A stretch of 64,000 nucleotides of DNA from positions 73,954 through 137,953 of the forward strand of contig JAGCLR010000230.1 in the NCBI GenBank assembly GCA_017646885.1, given 5' to 3'. Each line of letters starts with the position of its first letter. Position 1 is the stretch's first letter. Source of the DNA: Methanobrevibacter sp. GTDB lineage: Archaea; Methanobacteriota; Methanobacteria; Methanobacteriales; Methanobacteriaceae. Shown here one piece after another: positions 10,403 to 20,668 of this stretch. Below the pieces are notes generated by a model, which was not told where the DNA came from, ran no database searches, and worked only from the letters and a program-made list of their open reading frames with translations. The translations under genes were made by a program, and so were the position numbers.

Positions 10403-12055
10403 TCAGCTCATAGATTCCTTATTTTTAATTGTTTTTTCACTCTTTTGGTCATCAGCCTTTTCAGGTCTTCCGGCCGTTTTTGATTCCGCAGGATTTTTCT
10501 TCGTTCCTGAATTATTTTGAGAATTAGAAGACCCACTTGAATCTTTTTTACCCAAAATATCTTCGCCATTTAATGTAGAACTCATTAATGGAGGAATCAT
10601 AATTTCACTCAAATGTAATACCTCATTTTCAAAATGAGCAGTATTAAGAATAAAACTTTGAGAATGTCCAAGAGCGATTTGTGGTAACATTTTAGAATAA
10701 CCAAGCTGAGTATGCTCCTTGTAAAGTTTAGATAATGCTTGATAATTATATTGGGTAGTTTCTAAGAAATAAATCTTAAAATTATATTTTTTACTATTAG
10801 TATTTTTTCTCTTAATAACTCTATCCATTAACATATTAAACTATAACAAAAGATTTCTTACAGTAGATTCATCATTTAAAATGGACTTCTCAAGAGATAA
10901 ATTACCATCAGTATTAAAAACATTTTTAGAAATACCTAAATTGTTATAGACAGTTCTTTCCACTTTCTCCAAGTCATCTTGACTTGCTGTAGTATTCTTG
11001 TCAGACAAATCAATAGAATCAACATCAGTAAAAGTAGTTAAAACGTCTACACCAATAGCACGACGCAACATTTCAACTGCGTTATTATGAATATCTCTGG
11101 CTTCATCAACGTCAAAAATCAAATCGCCATTTTTATCCATAGGCAGCTTTTGAACAATAATCTTCAAAAGCTTCTACATTTGTTTGCGTCTATCCAAATC
11201 TTGTGCGGCATCCAAATCCAACATAGCAGGAATTGAATTTACAAAAATTGGAACATCGCTACCTTTAAAATTAAATTTAACAGTATTGTTTGGGTCCAGT
11301 AGATACCAACCAGAGTTTGTTAAACTAGTTCCAAAAGGTCTGCTACTATCTTCTGTATCAACAAGCTTACCTTGCTTGTATAACATATATCCTTTAGCAA
11401 ATTCCTCTGGAAATAATTTGAGAACTTTCATTCTGTATGCCACATTAGGAATAGAATCAAAGAATCTCATATTAAATTCAATTGCGGGATTTGTTCCAAC
11501 AAAATATCTTGAACGGCAATAATCAACTGGCAATTGCTGAATAACCAATCCATCTGGACTATCAATCATATATCCATAATAACAACCATTCTTAATGACT
11601 TCAAGAGCAATATCTCCGCATAATTTCTTCAAATAAGAATTATCTAAATAATTTAAAACTTTAGAGAAATCTTTTAAAATCTTATCTTCTTTAGTTGATT
11701 CATCATATACTTCTGGAACAACATACCAATCGTATCTATATAAATAAGCAAAATAATCACAAACACGTTGATACATACCACTTACTTTATAGAATAAATT
11801 TGAAATTCTTCTAAGCTCTTTATAATCATCATTGGCCAAAGCGTGTAAAATCATAGCTTTATTAATACCATTGTACTTTGGCAAATCGGCATTATAAGAA
11901 CCTAAATTTAAAATTGCGTCATCAAGACTCTTAGGACCAACCTTAATCTTACGATAAGCAAGTGGGTCCTCAACATCTTGATAACTATAGGTGCTACCAA
12001 ATAAGTCAAAACCTTTGCTATGGACTTCTTCAGAGCGAGTCATTTTAGTATCCAA
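10403..12055 (-). CDS. Portal protein (550 aa)
   Basis: Dodecameric DNA-entry channel of the head. TTG start at 12055 behind AAGGAGGTGG. Two TAGs (after RRKQM near residue 294 and VRNLLL near 405) divide the frame into three pieces that join into a normal 550-residue portal. Typical portal features: N-terminal helix set, conserved core NGCYYGYMIDSPDGLV near residue 160, long central helices, and a low-complexity Ser/Lys-rich C-terminus. Located between terL and the protease candidate. Confidence 0.8.
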
Positions 12056-12070
12056 AATCCCACCTCCTTC

Positions 12071-12427
12071 TTAATATCCAGCAAGTTTCATTATATAATC
12101 ATAAGAAATCAAGTTCTCGTCGGTATATGGGATTTCAATTAACTTGAAATCATGTAAAGCACAAAATCTACGCTTTTGATTGTCATTGTATTGCTACTGA
12201 TAGAAACCACGTTTTCCACCAAACTTTTGGCTTGGCTCATAATGTTGTTTTCCTTGATATTCAATGATAAAATCAATTCTACCATCATCATCAAAAACAA
12301 CAAAATCAAATCTTAAAGGTCGGCCATTTGGACTTCTTAAATCTGGAAAGATATATTCCATCTTAAAATTCAATTCCGCTTCTTTTAAAATTTCTTCAAT
12401 TTTAATTTCGCCTCTTGAAGCTCGCAT
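12071..12427 (-). CDS. Small Vsr-like / PD-(D/E)XK endonuclease (118 aa)
   Basis: Motif LRFDFVVFDDDG then IDFIIEYQGKQHYEP is the Asp...Glu-x-Gln pattern of Vsr-like and homing endonucleases of the PD-(D/E)XK fold. One TAG (FYQ-TAG-QYND) adds the last 40 residues, which contain the helix that usually completes the fold. Inserted between terL and portal with its own ribosome binding site, it looks like a free-standing homing endonuclease or a DNA repair nuclease. Confidence 0.7.
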
Positions 12428-12439
12428 GTCCTAACCTCC

Positions 12440-14200
12440 TTATCTACCCGCAGAATAGAATGCCCATTCTTTAGCATTAAATTTCTTTTTACGCTTCTTA
12501 GACTCTTCTTCTTGTTTTATATAATATAATCCGTATTCAAAAGCAGAAAATTTATCCTTACGAATACCTCTATTAGCTTGCTTCAGAATAATATTTACAC
12601 CCTCATTTTCTTCACGAAGGTTCATCATTTCCTCTTTTAATATGGAAGTTAAGGTGAATGGTTTTAAATATTCTGCCCTTTCTTCAGGCTTCATATTTTG
12701 ACCAACTTTAGTATTTAACAATTTTTGTTTAGCAACACGTTCATCAATTAAGAATTTCACTTTTCCAGAAGATAGATTAGAACGAGCAATAGTATGAGCT
12801 TCTGTATTAATTGGCGCACTTGCCTTAATTAAATAAAGCGCATCTTGCTCGGTATTATTAGTTCTATACTTCTTATATTCTTGTGCGGCATCTTCTTGAG
12901 TGCCGCCATAGACGCCAAAATCGGGCATGATTTCTAAAGTGTCGGGATTAACTTGAGGCTTAACCATAAAGTCAACTAAACCAACACCCAAACCATTTGC
13001 GTCAATAACAATGCGCCTAGCCTTATATTCATAATATAAACGCTTTAATTTAATAGCCTAATCCTCAAAGTGTTCATCAGTAAGAGTGTAAATATTAACT
13101 AAGCTCTTAATAGCAGAACCTTGTGGCTGAGGAGTAACTTTAAATACACAAACAACAGTATCGCATCCCTTACGTCCAACGTCCGCGGCAAGTATATAAT
13201 ATGCTGCTTTACTTGAACGACCGGAAGCTTCATATTCAGGCTAATTCAAAATACGATTTCTGTTAAAAGTATCAGAATTGAAGAATGCATCTTCAACTGT
13301 GCCAGACCAACGAGATTCATATTCTCTTTCAAATGAAGCCTCATTATAAGTGCCTTCATTCTTCTGGTCTGTAATAAATGTTTTCTGTTGTAATCCAACT
13401 GCAACTGGAGTTCGCCACGTTCCACCCAACACCATACAGCGGTCAGGCTGAGTAATCATACGAACAAGCAGACCAATTAATCGGTCATACGGATAAGTTC
13501 CTTTATATCCTGCGGTTGTAATATAGATTTGACTCTTATTAACAGGCTCATTCTCTCGAGTAGTGCCATCTTTAGCTCTACGAGGAATTGCCATAACAGG
13601 AATAATAACTTCACGAAGGATGGCATCATCGATGCCCACACATTCTTCCATTAGACCGCCATGTCTACGCTGACCACGAGTGCTTTCTCTAGCGGCAAGG
13701 TTATCTAGCTAAGAGCCATTTTTAAAAACATACTTAACTCGGTCCTTACCCTCCATAGTTTTGCCTCGTCCCCAGTCAATTTCTCTTTTAAAATTAGGGA
13801 TTAAAGAACAAATTTCCTAAACTTTATCATGTAGAATGCTAGCACCCTGCTCTTTACCGCCAGAAGTAACAAACAGATGTGCTCCTGGATATAAAATACA
13901 ACGCACCATCAATGCCATAACCGATAAGAAAGATTTTGAATAAGCTCGGGGGAATACTGCGTATACATATTGATAACGCATAACACTTCTTAAAAATACT
14001 CTTTGATAGAAGTAGAATTTAAACTCTCCTTCTTTTGGCTCATTGAATCCTCTTACCATAAAGTCAACAAACATATCTGGATATTCACGCCAAAAGGCAG
14101 CATACTAACGCACTATTGGCAATGCTGCTTCTACACGTTCTTGTGATAAACCGATTTTCTTTTTAGAGGTGGATAGATTTAATAAATCTTGTAATGCCAT
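12440..14200 (-). CDS. terL: Terminase large subunit (586 aa)
   Basis: ATP-driven DNA packaging motor and nuclease. With five TAG codons read as sense it is one frame from ATG 14200 to 12440, the normal length for TerL. Deviant Walker A FPRAYSKS at about 83-90, Walker B GGLMEE at about 181-186, nuclease acidic motifs ILAADVGRKG near 335-345 and IVIDANG near 397. The five TAGs fall at VR-TAG-YAAF, KV-TAG-EICS, GS-TAG-LDNL, LN-TAG-PEYE and ED-TAG-AIKL. Start overlaps the TAA of the upstream gene. This is the strongest single proof that TAG is translated. Confidence 0.93.
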
Positions 14201-15381
14201 TACAAATCTAACCCTTTTATAATTTCTTCTAAATCTTGCTCAGATTCTTCTTCTAAAAAATCATTAAAGTCGTTAAAATCTTCATCCTTTAAAGATTTTT
14301 CAATATCCTCTAAATCAATGTTATCATCATCAACAATATCGGTTTCTTGATTATTTTCAGCGTCCTCATCTTCTTTTTGAATTTGCTTCAAAGCTTGCTC
14401 AACCATGTTACTCAAGTTAGTTTCCTCTTCAATTAATGTACGAGTATATCTCTACATATCTTGGATGGTTAAATCAACTTTATCATTTGGTTGGTCAATA
14501 TAAAAACGTTCAATATAACCTTGTCTCTCACATAGTTCAATCAATTCGCCAACTGAATCAACAAACTCGCCAGTTTCAGCTTTATTCTGGGCAGCAGTAA
14601 ATTTACCAGACTTCATAAGACTGTCGTAAACTTTTGACATCTTCTGGAACCCTTCGACATCACCCATGTCAATTAACTGGTTAGCCTTCAAAGATGTTTT
14701 ACAAACAAGCTTCAATGTATCAATATGTCCGGCGCCCTGAATATCATAAGAACTCATCATTTCTTCATAGAGCTATTCAAGCTTAACCCACTCTTCTGGC
14801 TTATAAGCTTTGCCCCATTTTAATCTTAAATAAGTTCTATCTTCATCAGTTAAATCAATATCCATGTCATCGCCACCGGCCTGCTGAGCAAAATAATCTT
14901 CAACAACTGGTTCGGCATACACGGGTTCTTTAAATCCTTCTTCTGGAATGATAATCTTTTTTGCCTCTTGAGCCATAGTGATTTCAGCAGCACTATAACC
15001 TTGACGCTTCATAGCTTGCTCTAATTTATTATCGGCAAGCTCTTGTAAAAATTCAGTATCCTTCCATCTATATTCTTTATATTGTTTAAGTTTCATTTTT
15101 GACAAATATCTACCTAAGATTGTCATGCCCGTTACCTTGGAAGGGTCGCGCGCGTAAGACTCTAATAATTTGCTCCATTCATCTGGAACATAAGGAACAT
15201 CACATTCCTGTAAAATCCAAATATAAGTCTCAGGCTTCCAGTTATCAACATGCATTGAAATACATTTTTTACAAGTGTCTAATTTGCCTTCTGGATACTT
15301 AGCTAAATTGGTAGACCCATAAAACTAATCAGCACTCATAGTTCTATTACATTTTTTACAATAATATTGCTGTTCAGCCAT
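14200..15381 (-). CDS. Packaging-region zinc-finger protein (393 aa)
   Basis: Three TAGs join three segments into a single frame from ATG 15381 to TAA 14200. N-terminus carries a Cys4 zinc motif (CKKCNRTMSADQFYG ... CKKC, residues 8-45). Middle is helical; C-terminal ~70 residues are very acidic (DDDNIDLEDIEKSLKDEDF). It sits directly upstream of terL with a 1-bp overlap. A small terminase subunit or packaging accessory role is inferred from position. Confidence 0.75.
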
Positions 15382-15425
15382 AAAAATTACCTCCTTAATA
15401 TTTTAATAAAAAATCCTAACCGGTA

Positions 15426-16481
15426 TTAAACACTTTTGGTTTTACTATTACGGCATTTTTTACAAATGGAATAGAAACCATCTTTACTAGTTTTATTCTT
15501 ACTAAAATATTTATTATGAGCCAATTTAATCTGACCACAGCGACTACATCTTTTATATTTTCCTTTTTCCTGCTCACGATAATACCAATCAAGATATTCA
15601 TCTTCGGCAGCCGACGCAATTAATTTAGGAATCTTTTTGCGCCATAAACTTGAAATATATTCAAGACTATGTTTGATTCCAAACTCTTCTTGTAAAATTT
15701 CTTGAATTTGAATATTTTGTAATCCATCAACTTTACATTCAACAATCTTTTCATATAAGGGATATTCTTGTAATGCTACATCCGCAATCTTATCAAATGA
15801 ATCCATTAAATAATACAAGTCATTATCAAACTAGTCGTATGAATCTTGTTTTAATCGGCAGTAATTACATAAGATAGCTGAGCAAACTGCGGGGTCCAGC
15901 AAACTAATTCCCTCAGGGATAGGATAACCATCTTCATCAAAACGATGAGTTTTATCTGGCAACATAATCTAATGCTTAGAGCGAGTAAGCTTATTCGGCA
16001 CAAGAGGACGACGATAAGCGTTCTTAATAATGTACTAGTCTTTGCGCATTTCAATTAGCGCCTTCTTAATAATAAATGCGTCTTTCCCTTCGGTAACTTT
16101 TAATTTTGCTTCCCATAAATTAATGGCTTCTCTCAACTATCTTAAAGGTTCAATTTCTTCTAAATCTTTTTTAGTAATTGTAACTTTTGGCTAAAAAATT
16201 GTATTCTTATTATTTTCACTAATTAAATTATAAATTCCATCTTCTCCATTTTCAAGCTAGGAAACAAGACCTTCAAAAGACGTTTCGCGTTTATTAACTG
16301 TCATCATTCGGTTTTCAGTTAATATTTTGCGCTCCTTTTTCTCTTGTTTCTCCATGCAAAGAACCAAGTAATCTGCTAAAATTTCCAAATACTTTTCGTT
16401 GGGAGCAGGGTCCTCAGCTAGAATCTGCTACACCAACTAGACTCTTTCCTCCGGAGATTCTAAAGTGTAATCTAATTTCAA
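15426..16481 (-). CDS. Packaging-region zinc-ribbon protein, small terminase candidate (351 aa)
   Basis: First gene of the late operon. TTG start at 16481 after AGGAGGTGA; eight TAG codons before residue 222. C-terminal half has a helix-turn-helix-like segment (GLQNIQIQEILQEEFGIK, then SLEYISSLWRKKI) and a Cys4 ribbon CSRCGQ ... CKKCRN (residues 305-345). DNA-binding plus position before terL makes it the better small-terminase candidate of the two upstream zinc proteins. Confidence 0.75.
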
Positions 16482-16510
16482 ATAGAAATTCACCTCCTAA
16501 GTCTAGAACT

Positions 16511-16539
16511 ATTATAACAAAAATTTTGGGCAAAGTCAA
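16511..16539 (-). promoter_or_regulatory. Late-operon promoter (leftward)
   Basis: -35 TTGACT (16539-16534), 17 bp, -10 TATAAT (16516-16511), 30 bp before the TTG start at 16481. It is back to back with the rightward promoter at 16545. Confidence 0.85.
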
Positions 16540-16544
16540 ATTTT

Positions 16545-16573
16545 TTGACAAAACTTAAAAAAAATGTTATAAT
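16545..16573 (+). promoter_or_regulatory. Promoter of the folD operon (rightward)
   Basis: -35 TTGACA 16545-16550, 17 bp, -10 TATAAT 16568-16573. The two divergent -35 boxes are only 5 bp apart, so the promoters probably compete. Confidence 0.9.
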
Positions 16574-16605
16574 TTTTATATAAGAAAAGTAAAAGGAGTA
16601 TTAGT

Positions 16606-17004
16606 ATGATTGTCGCTATTTGTATACTAGGAGGCTTGCTATTACTTTCAATATTTGTTATTGGAGTATTATGGTACGCACTCGGCAAATTAATGGATGA
16701 ATATATAGAAAAAAATCCAAAAGAAATGATGGGATATTATTTTAAACATTACGCAGAAGAATCATATCCTTGTACTCTTTTACTTGCTATTAAAGAAGGA
16801 GCAGATTTTGATGGTTCAATATATGATTTCTCAAAATACGAAGAAAGTAATATTATTGGATTAACTGAATATAAAACTACAACTGAGTCAAACGGCAAAT
16901 ATGAAGATTACGATGGAGAACCTATTACTGCTCTGCTACCCAATCAAAAAATTTATAAAATGAAGGATGGTAGTTATACATGGGATTTCCGCAATCTTTT
17001 ATAA
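16606..17004 (+). CDS. Membrane-anchored protein (132 aa)
   Basis: One N-terminal transmembrane helix (residues 2-27, ICILGGLLLLSIFVIGVLW) then an acidic soluble domain. First gene of the operon, AAAGGAG upstream of ATG 16606. No domain recognised. Confidence 0.75.
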   Translation: MIVAICILGGLLLLSIFVIGVLWYALGKLMDEYIEKNPKEMMGYYFKHYAEESYPCTLLLAIKEGADFDGSIYDFSKYEESNIIGLTEYKTTTESNGKYEDYDGEPITALLPNQKIYKMKDGSYTWDFRNLL

Positions 17005-17213
17005 CACCAATTTTATGGTGTATTTTATCAATTGTTTCAAGTTTGGATTATATTCCTTACGCGAAACAATTAAAAGGTTTAGACTTATTTGTATTTTTTC
17101 TAGTATTTATGATTGGTGGTCCAATTTTCGCAGCGAACACCATTCTTACTACTCTATTGGATTGTATTCTTCCGGAGGGATGGGACGATAATGATTTTAA
17201 CCAAAAATATTAA
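16980..17213 (+). CDS. Small membrane protein (77 aa)
   Basis: Two hydrophobic segments (about residues 7-22 and 33-60). Overlaps the preceding gene by 25 bp and folD by 23 bp, consistent with coupled translation. Function unknown. Confidence 0.6.
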   Translation: MGFPQSFITPILWCILSIVSSLDYIPYAKQLKGLDLFVFFLVFMIGGPIFAANTILTTLLDCILPEGWDDNDFNQKY

Positions 17214-18021
17214 AGACTACTGTGCGGAACGCAAAACCGCAATTAAAGATGTAATTAGAAGAGATTTTTCTGATTTCGTAAAAAAGCCTACTTTGGCAGT
17301 ATTCCAAGTCGGCAATGTAGAAGCTTCGACAAGATATATTCGTAATAAGAAAAAAGATTGCGAAGAAGTTGGAATTAAATTTGAGTGGTATTATTTTCCA
17401 GAAGAGATTACCACTGAAGAACTTGTTCAAGAAATTAAAGATTTAAATGATTATGTAGATGGTCTAATTGTTCAGATGCCATTACCTGACCATATTGATG
17501 AAACGGCAATTAAATTGGCAATTAATCCTATGAAAGATGTGGACGGCTTCCATCCTGCCAGTCGCTTTAAGCCATGTACTCCTTCTGGAATTGTAGATTA
17601 TTTAACCAATGGTTGTAATTATGATTTTGAAGGAAAGAACGTTACCATTTTCGGCAGAAGTGAAATTGTTGGCAGACCATTGGCAGATATGCTTCTGAAG
17701 CTTGATGCTACAGTTACTTTGTGCCATTCAAAAACAAGAAATATCTGGGACCATATTAGTACAGCAGATTTAATTGTTACAGCAGTCGGCAAAGCAGGAT
17801 TTTTAAATTGTTATGCAATTCATTGTCCTGTTGTAGATGTTGGTATTAATTTTGACGAAAACGGCAAACTCGTTGGAGATTGTTTTAATACTGAGCATAG
17901 AGATGTGACGCCAGTACCTGGCGGTGTTGGACTCCTTACAAGAGTCGCTCTATTGGAGAATACATTGCTTGCCGCTCAGCTAAGGAGAGTTGAAGATGAA
18001 CAACGCAATAGTTGTAAGTGA
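17191..18021 (+). CDS. folD: FolD: methylene-THF dehydrogenase/cyclohydrolase (276 aa)
   Basis: Bifunctional cytosolic enzyme interconverting 5,10-methylene-THF and 10-formyl-THF, feeding purine synthesis and formyl-Met-tRNA formation. Family motifs are intact: YIRNKKKDCEEVGI with the catalytic Lys near 47, VDGLIVQMPLP, PMKDVDGFHP, PCTPSGIVDYL, the NADP-binding GRSEIVGRPLADML and the C-terminal VTPVPGGVGLLTRVALLENT. Length is that of bacterial FolD. ATG 17191 chosen because it follows GGAGGG; longer reading into the upstream gene lacks homology. Probably supports nucleotide supply or initiator-tRNA formylation during infection. Confidence 0.93.
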   Translation: MILTKNIKDYCAERKTAIKDVIRRDFSDFVKKPTLAVFQVGNVEASTRYIRNKKKDCEEVGIKFEWYYFPEEITTEELVQEIKDLNDYVDGLIVQMPLPDHIDETAIKLAINPMKDVDGFHPASRFKPCTPSGIVDYLTNGCNYDFEGKNVTIFGRSEIVGRPLADMLLKLDATVTLCHSKTRNIWDHISTADLIVTAVGKAGFLNCYAIHCPVVDVGINFDENGKLVGDCFNTEHRDVTPVPGGVGLLTRVALLENTLLAAQLRRVEDEQRNSCK

Positions 18022-18445
18022 AACTGGATGGAAAGCAATGGGCTTTTCATCAGATTTTAAGAAGTATGCTCGTGAGAAGGGTATTAGAGACCCCTTTGAA
18101 GTCAGTCAAAGACTTTTTGCTAAAAGAATAAAAAGAAATGAAGACGGCAGCGCAACTGTTAGAATTGAACAAGATGAAAACGGCAAAATTTTGCCGGACC
18201 CTGAAGAGCCTACTCGCGCAGAGAAGGACGCTTATATTATGATGCGTGATGAGTATATTGCACGTAGAGTTTTTGCCGAAATTGGCTATGAGGCATTTTT
18301 AGATTACACGGTTCCGGGCAGAACTTATGACATTAGTTTTTTGAGAGATGAACTATTTCCTTGTGAATCTCTTGATGAGCAATGCTCTATGTTTTGTCCT
18401 AAGTATGCCGAATGTCCCTATAAAGAGGGATGGGGTCTGGAATAA
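17996..18445 (+). CDS. Unknown protein with C-terminal Cys cluster (149 aa)
   Basis: Overlaps the end of folD by 26 bp. ATG 17996 is 7 nt from AAGGAGA and preferred to the TTG at 17990. Residues 123-143 carry four Cys (CESLDEQCSMFCPKYAEC), spacing compatible with a metal or Fe-S site. No recognised family. Confidence 0.7.
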   Translation: MNNAIVVSETGWKAMGFSSDFKKYAREKGIRDPFEVSQRLFAKRIKRNEDGSATVRIEQDENGKILPDPEEPTRAEKDAYIMMRDEYIARRVFAEIGYEAFLDYTVPGRTYDISFLRDELFPCESLDEQCSMFCPKYAECPYKEGWGLE

Positions 18446-18469
18446 ACGAACGGAGGAACGGGAAACGGC

Positions 18470-18658
18470 ATGGATACAATTATTGGTGAAGGTCTGATTG
18501 CTATTGGAAAGGCAATTAGTGGAATTGCTTCGGCATGGGCTACTATTTATGTAGTGGGAATCGACACGAAGACATTTTTGATTTACACTGGTCGTGCGAC
18601 AGCCGACCAGCTGAAAGATTGGTTTGACTTTGGATTTAAAAGAAAGGGCGGACTATAA
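18470..18658 (+). CDS. Small protein with hydrophobic N-terminus (62 aa)
   Basis: Gly/Ala/Ile-rich hydrophobic N-terminal half (IIGEGLIAIGKAISGIASAW) could insert in the membrane; C-terminus basic. TAATG overlap with the next gene shows coupling. Confidence 0.65.
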   Translation: MDTIIGEGLIAIGKAISGIASAWATIYVVGIDTKTFLIYTGRATADQLKDWFDFGFKRKGGL

Positions 18659-18912
18659 TGAATAAGATTATTGGAGCTACCATTGGTACGGCTTTGATTG
18701 CTGGAACACTGATTATTGGCTATTTGGATTATAACACAAGTAAATATGTTTGTAATAAGTGCGGAAAAGAGTATAGACCCACTCCTATGAGATGGGTAGC
18801 TGGTGTACATGTTCCTACTCGTAGACACATGAAGTGCCCTCAGTGTGGAGAGTGGGGATGGCATAAAAGAATCTTTGACTGGGATTTGGATGCCTCCGAT
18901 TACGCAGATTAA
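18658..18912 (+). CDS. Membrane-anchored zinc-ribbon protein (84 aa)
   Basis: N-terminal membrane helix (residues 5-24), then CNKCGKEYRP ... CPQCGEWG, a four-Cys zinc ribbon, and a short acidic tail. Last gene of the folD operon. Partner unknown. Confidence 0.75.
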   Translation: MNKIIGATIGTALIAGTLIIGYLDYNTSKYVCNKCGKEYRPTPMRWVAGVHVPTRRHMKCPQCGEWGWHKRIFDWDLDASDYAD

Positions 18913-19615
18913 GGATGGGACCCATTCTCGTAAAAATCCCGGAAATAGGGGTAGGGGTGGGTCTCTATATTTTCTCCGTCATCTGAAATCTAAAAATGTC
19001 TCTGGGATTGTTGTGCCCAGAGCAAAAGAAATTACATTGTTAAATTTTTTGTCGTCCCGAAAACGACCCCCCCTTGCCGAGTTTATTACAAAAAAACATC
19101 CCAGCAAAAATAAAAAGTCTGTTGTCCGCTCGCAGGGGGCACCTCCCTCTTCCTGTAATGCTAGCCTTGTACACAATAGCTTAAGGCACGTGCTCGGCTC
19201 GGCACCGGGCGTGGCGAGCCGATTTTATCGCAAAGAGGAAGCCCAGCTAATTTCTTTCACGCACTAAAGCGCTAAAGAAAGTTGGTCAATGTCCCGAATC
19301 TACTAAACTTTAACACGCTAAAGCACTAGTGTGTTAACACTTTAACCATTTAAAGCGTAGCAGTTTAACGAGTTAAAGTACTATAGTTTAACGAATTAAA
19401 GCGTAACAGTTTAACGAGTTAAAGCGGCGAAGTTTGTTAAAAATTTAACACTCTTTCACACAGTAAAGTGATGAAGCGCGATTGTTAAAAATTTAACACT
19501 CTTTAGTATACTAAAGTAGTTAATTGTGTGTAATGTACTAACTTACACACTTTAGCACAGTAAAGAGATAAAGAAAAAAGCTTTTGTGCAAAATGACGAA
19601 AGTGTAAAAAAGGTG
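18913..19615. repeat. Non-coding region with 23-bp iterons and A/T palindromes
   Basis: No gene seen. Three copies of a 17-mer (19362-19378, 19385-19401, 19408-19424) start exactly 23 bp apart, and a 23-nt sequence TTGTTAAAAATTTAACACTC+TTT occurs at 19434-19456 and 19482-19504. Short CTAAAG/CTTTAG boxes fill the rest. The left part (18950-19250) is GC-rich without repeats. The layout suits a replication origin or an operator array; which one cannot be told from sequence. Confidence 0.6.
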
Positions 19616-19644
19616 TTGACAAGAGAGCCAAGAGGTGCTATACT
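19616..19644 (+). promoter_or_regulatory. Early promoter for the gene at 19684
   Basis: TTGACA 19616-19621, 17 bp, TATACT 19639-19644. Confidence 0.85.
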
Positions 19645-19683
19645 GTAAGTACAGTAAAGGAAAGAACAAAGGAGGATAACTCA

Positions 19684-19788
19684 ATGACTACTCTCATCAA
19701 CATCTTCTGTGCCATCGGTATCGCAGGCATCATCTTCTTCGCTGGTGCTTTCGTCTATGTCATCAAGGAGACCAGACCTCTCAAGTAA
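19684..19788 (+). CDS. 34-aa single-span membrane peptide
   Basis: Almost entirely one transmembrane helix (IFCAIGIAGIIFFAGAFVYV), short basic tail. Strong promoter, AAAGGAGG ribosome site and C-ending codons argue that this tiny frame is real. A GC stem (19772-19781 with 19788-19799) follows the stop. Confidence 0.7.
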   Translation: MTTLINIFCAIGIAGIIFFAGAFVYVIKETRPLK

Positions 19789-19829
19789 GAGGGGTCTGGA
19801 CAAACAATAAAACAAAGGAGATAGATACT

Positions 19830-20231
19830 ATGAAGAATAAAGAGTTTGTGTGGGACACCTACAATGTGACTTGGCTGGTTGCTACTATCGTTTGCTCCCT
19901 GCTGTTTGGCTTCCTTGGCTGGTGCCAGGGCGCTAACACCTACAAGAACGCTGAGCCAGTAGTCAAGTATGTGGAAGTAGTCAAGGAGGATGCCTTTGAT
20001 ACATCTGTCATTGAGCAGGAATGGTGCGGTGGCTTCACTGATGGCACTATCCGCATGGTCGGCGCATGGTGGTACGCTGATAGTGTGGTAGAGGATGAGC
20101 AGGGTCAGCTGTGGGGTATTGATGTACCTGTGACCAACGAGGACTTCCTGCTTCTGTGGATTGCCGACAACAACACACCCAACAACACAACCGATGACAT
20201 CATCATCAAGACATGGAGAGAGGCTTACTAA
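19830..20231 (+). CDS. Membrane-anchored protein (133 aa)
   Basis: Transmembrane helix at residues 13-33 then a Trp-rich acidic soluble domain (FTDGTIRMVGAWWY). Shares the promoter at 19616 with the preceding peptide; own GGAG site. Ends in a terminator. Confidence 0.75.
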   Translation: MKNKEFVWDTYNVTWLVATIVCSLLFGFLGWCQGANTYKNAEPVVKYVEVVKEDAFDTSVIEQEWCGGFTDGTIRMVGAWWYADSVVEDEQGQLWGIDVPVTNEDFLLLWIADNNTPNNTTDDIIIKTWREAY

Positions 20232-20245
20232 GCCTCTCTTTTTTG
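20217..20245 (+). terminator. Terminator
   Basis: 10-bp stem overlapping the stop codon (20217-20226 with 20230-20239), then six U. Confidence 0.9.
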
Positions 20246-20342
20246 TGTGTCGAGTTAGTCACCGCTAACGGGCGCCAGCGCCCTGACTTCACCAGACTAA
20301 AGTGCTAAAGAAAAAAAATTACAAAAACTTTGTAAAAAACTC

Positions 20343-20371
20343 TTGACAAAAACCTCCCGAAATGGTATACT
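20343..20371 (+). promoter_or_regulatory. Early promoter for the gene at 20421
   Basis: TTGACA 20343-20348, 17 bp, TATACT 20366-20371. A CTAAAGTGCTAAAG box lies 33 bp upstream (20297-20310). Confidence 0.85.
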
Positions 20372-20420
20372 ACAATCACAAGGAAGAGATAACAACATCC
20401 AATAGAAAGAGGTAACAACT

Positions 20421-20642
20421 ATGATGACTATGAACAACATCCGTGAGAACTACAAGGGCTACACTCTGATGGCTATTGACAACTGCGACTTCTACTGGGA
20501 AGAGTTCATGGGCAGCTGGTCTGCCGTTGGTGAATACGGCTGGAATGCTGATGATGCCGACATTGAGCGCGCAGGTATTGACCGCGTGAGCGTGGATGAG
20601 GGCGACAAGATTGTTTACATCTACCTCAATGACCAGCCTTAA
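20421..20642 (+). CDS. Early protein (73 aa)
   Basis: Small acidic protein rich in Trp/Tyr/Asp, no motif. Monocistronic between its own promoter and the next. ATG at 20421, 20424 or 20430 could be used. Confidence 0.7.
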   Translation: MMTMNNIRENYKGYTLMAIDNCDFYWEEFMGSWSAVGEYGWNADDADIERAGIDRVSVDEGDKIVYIYLNDQP

Positions 20643-20668
20643 AAAATAAAAAATCTTTCACAAAGGGG

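Noticed and set aside
10403..14200. Broken or frameshifted portal and terminase pseudogenes
   Set aside because: Interruptions are all TAG in the same frame; no frameshift or TAA/TGA occurs.
18845..19267. Plus-strand 140-codon reading frame
   Set aside because: Overlaps a real gene, has no ribosome site and an unlikely basic composition; lies in the iteron region.
19362..19504. CRISPR array
   Set aside because: Repeats are 17 nt with 6-nt spacers and no cas genes are near.
19772..19800. Terminator after the 34-aa membrane peptide
   Set aside because: Stem is present but lacks a U tract; the next gene has no own promoter and needs readthrough.
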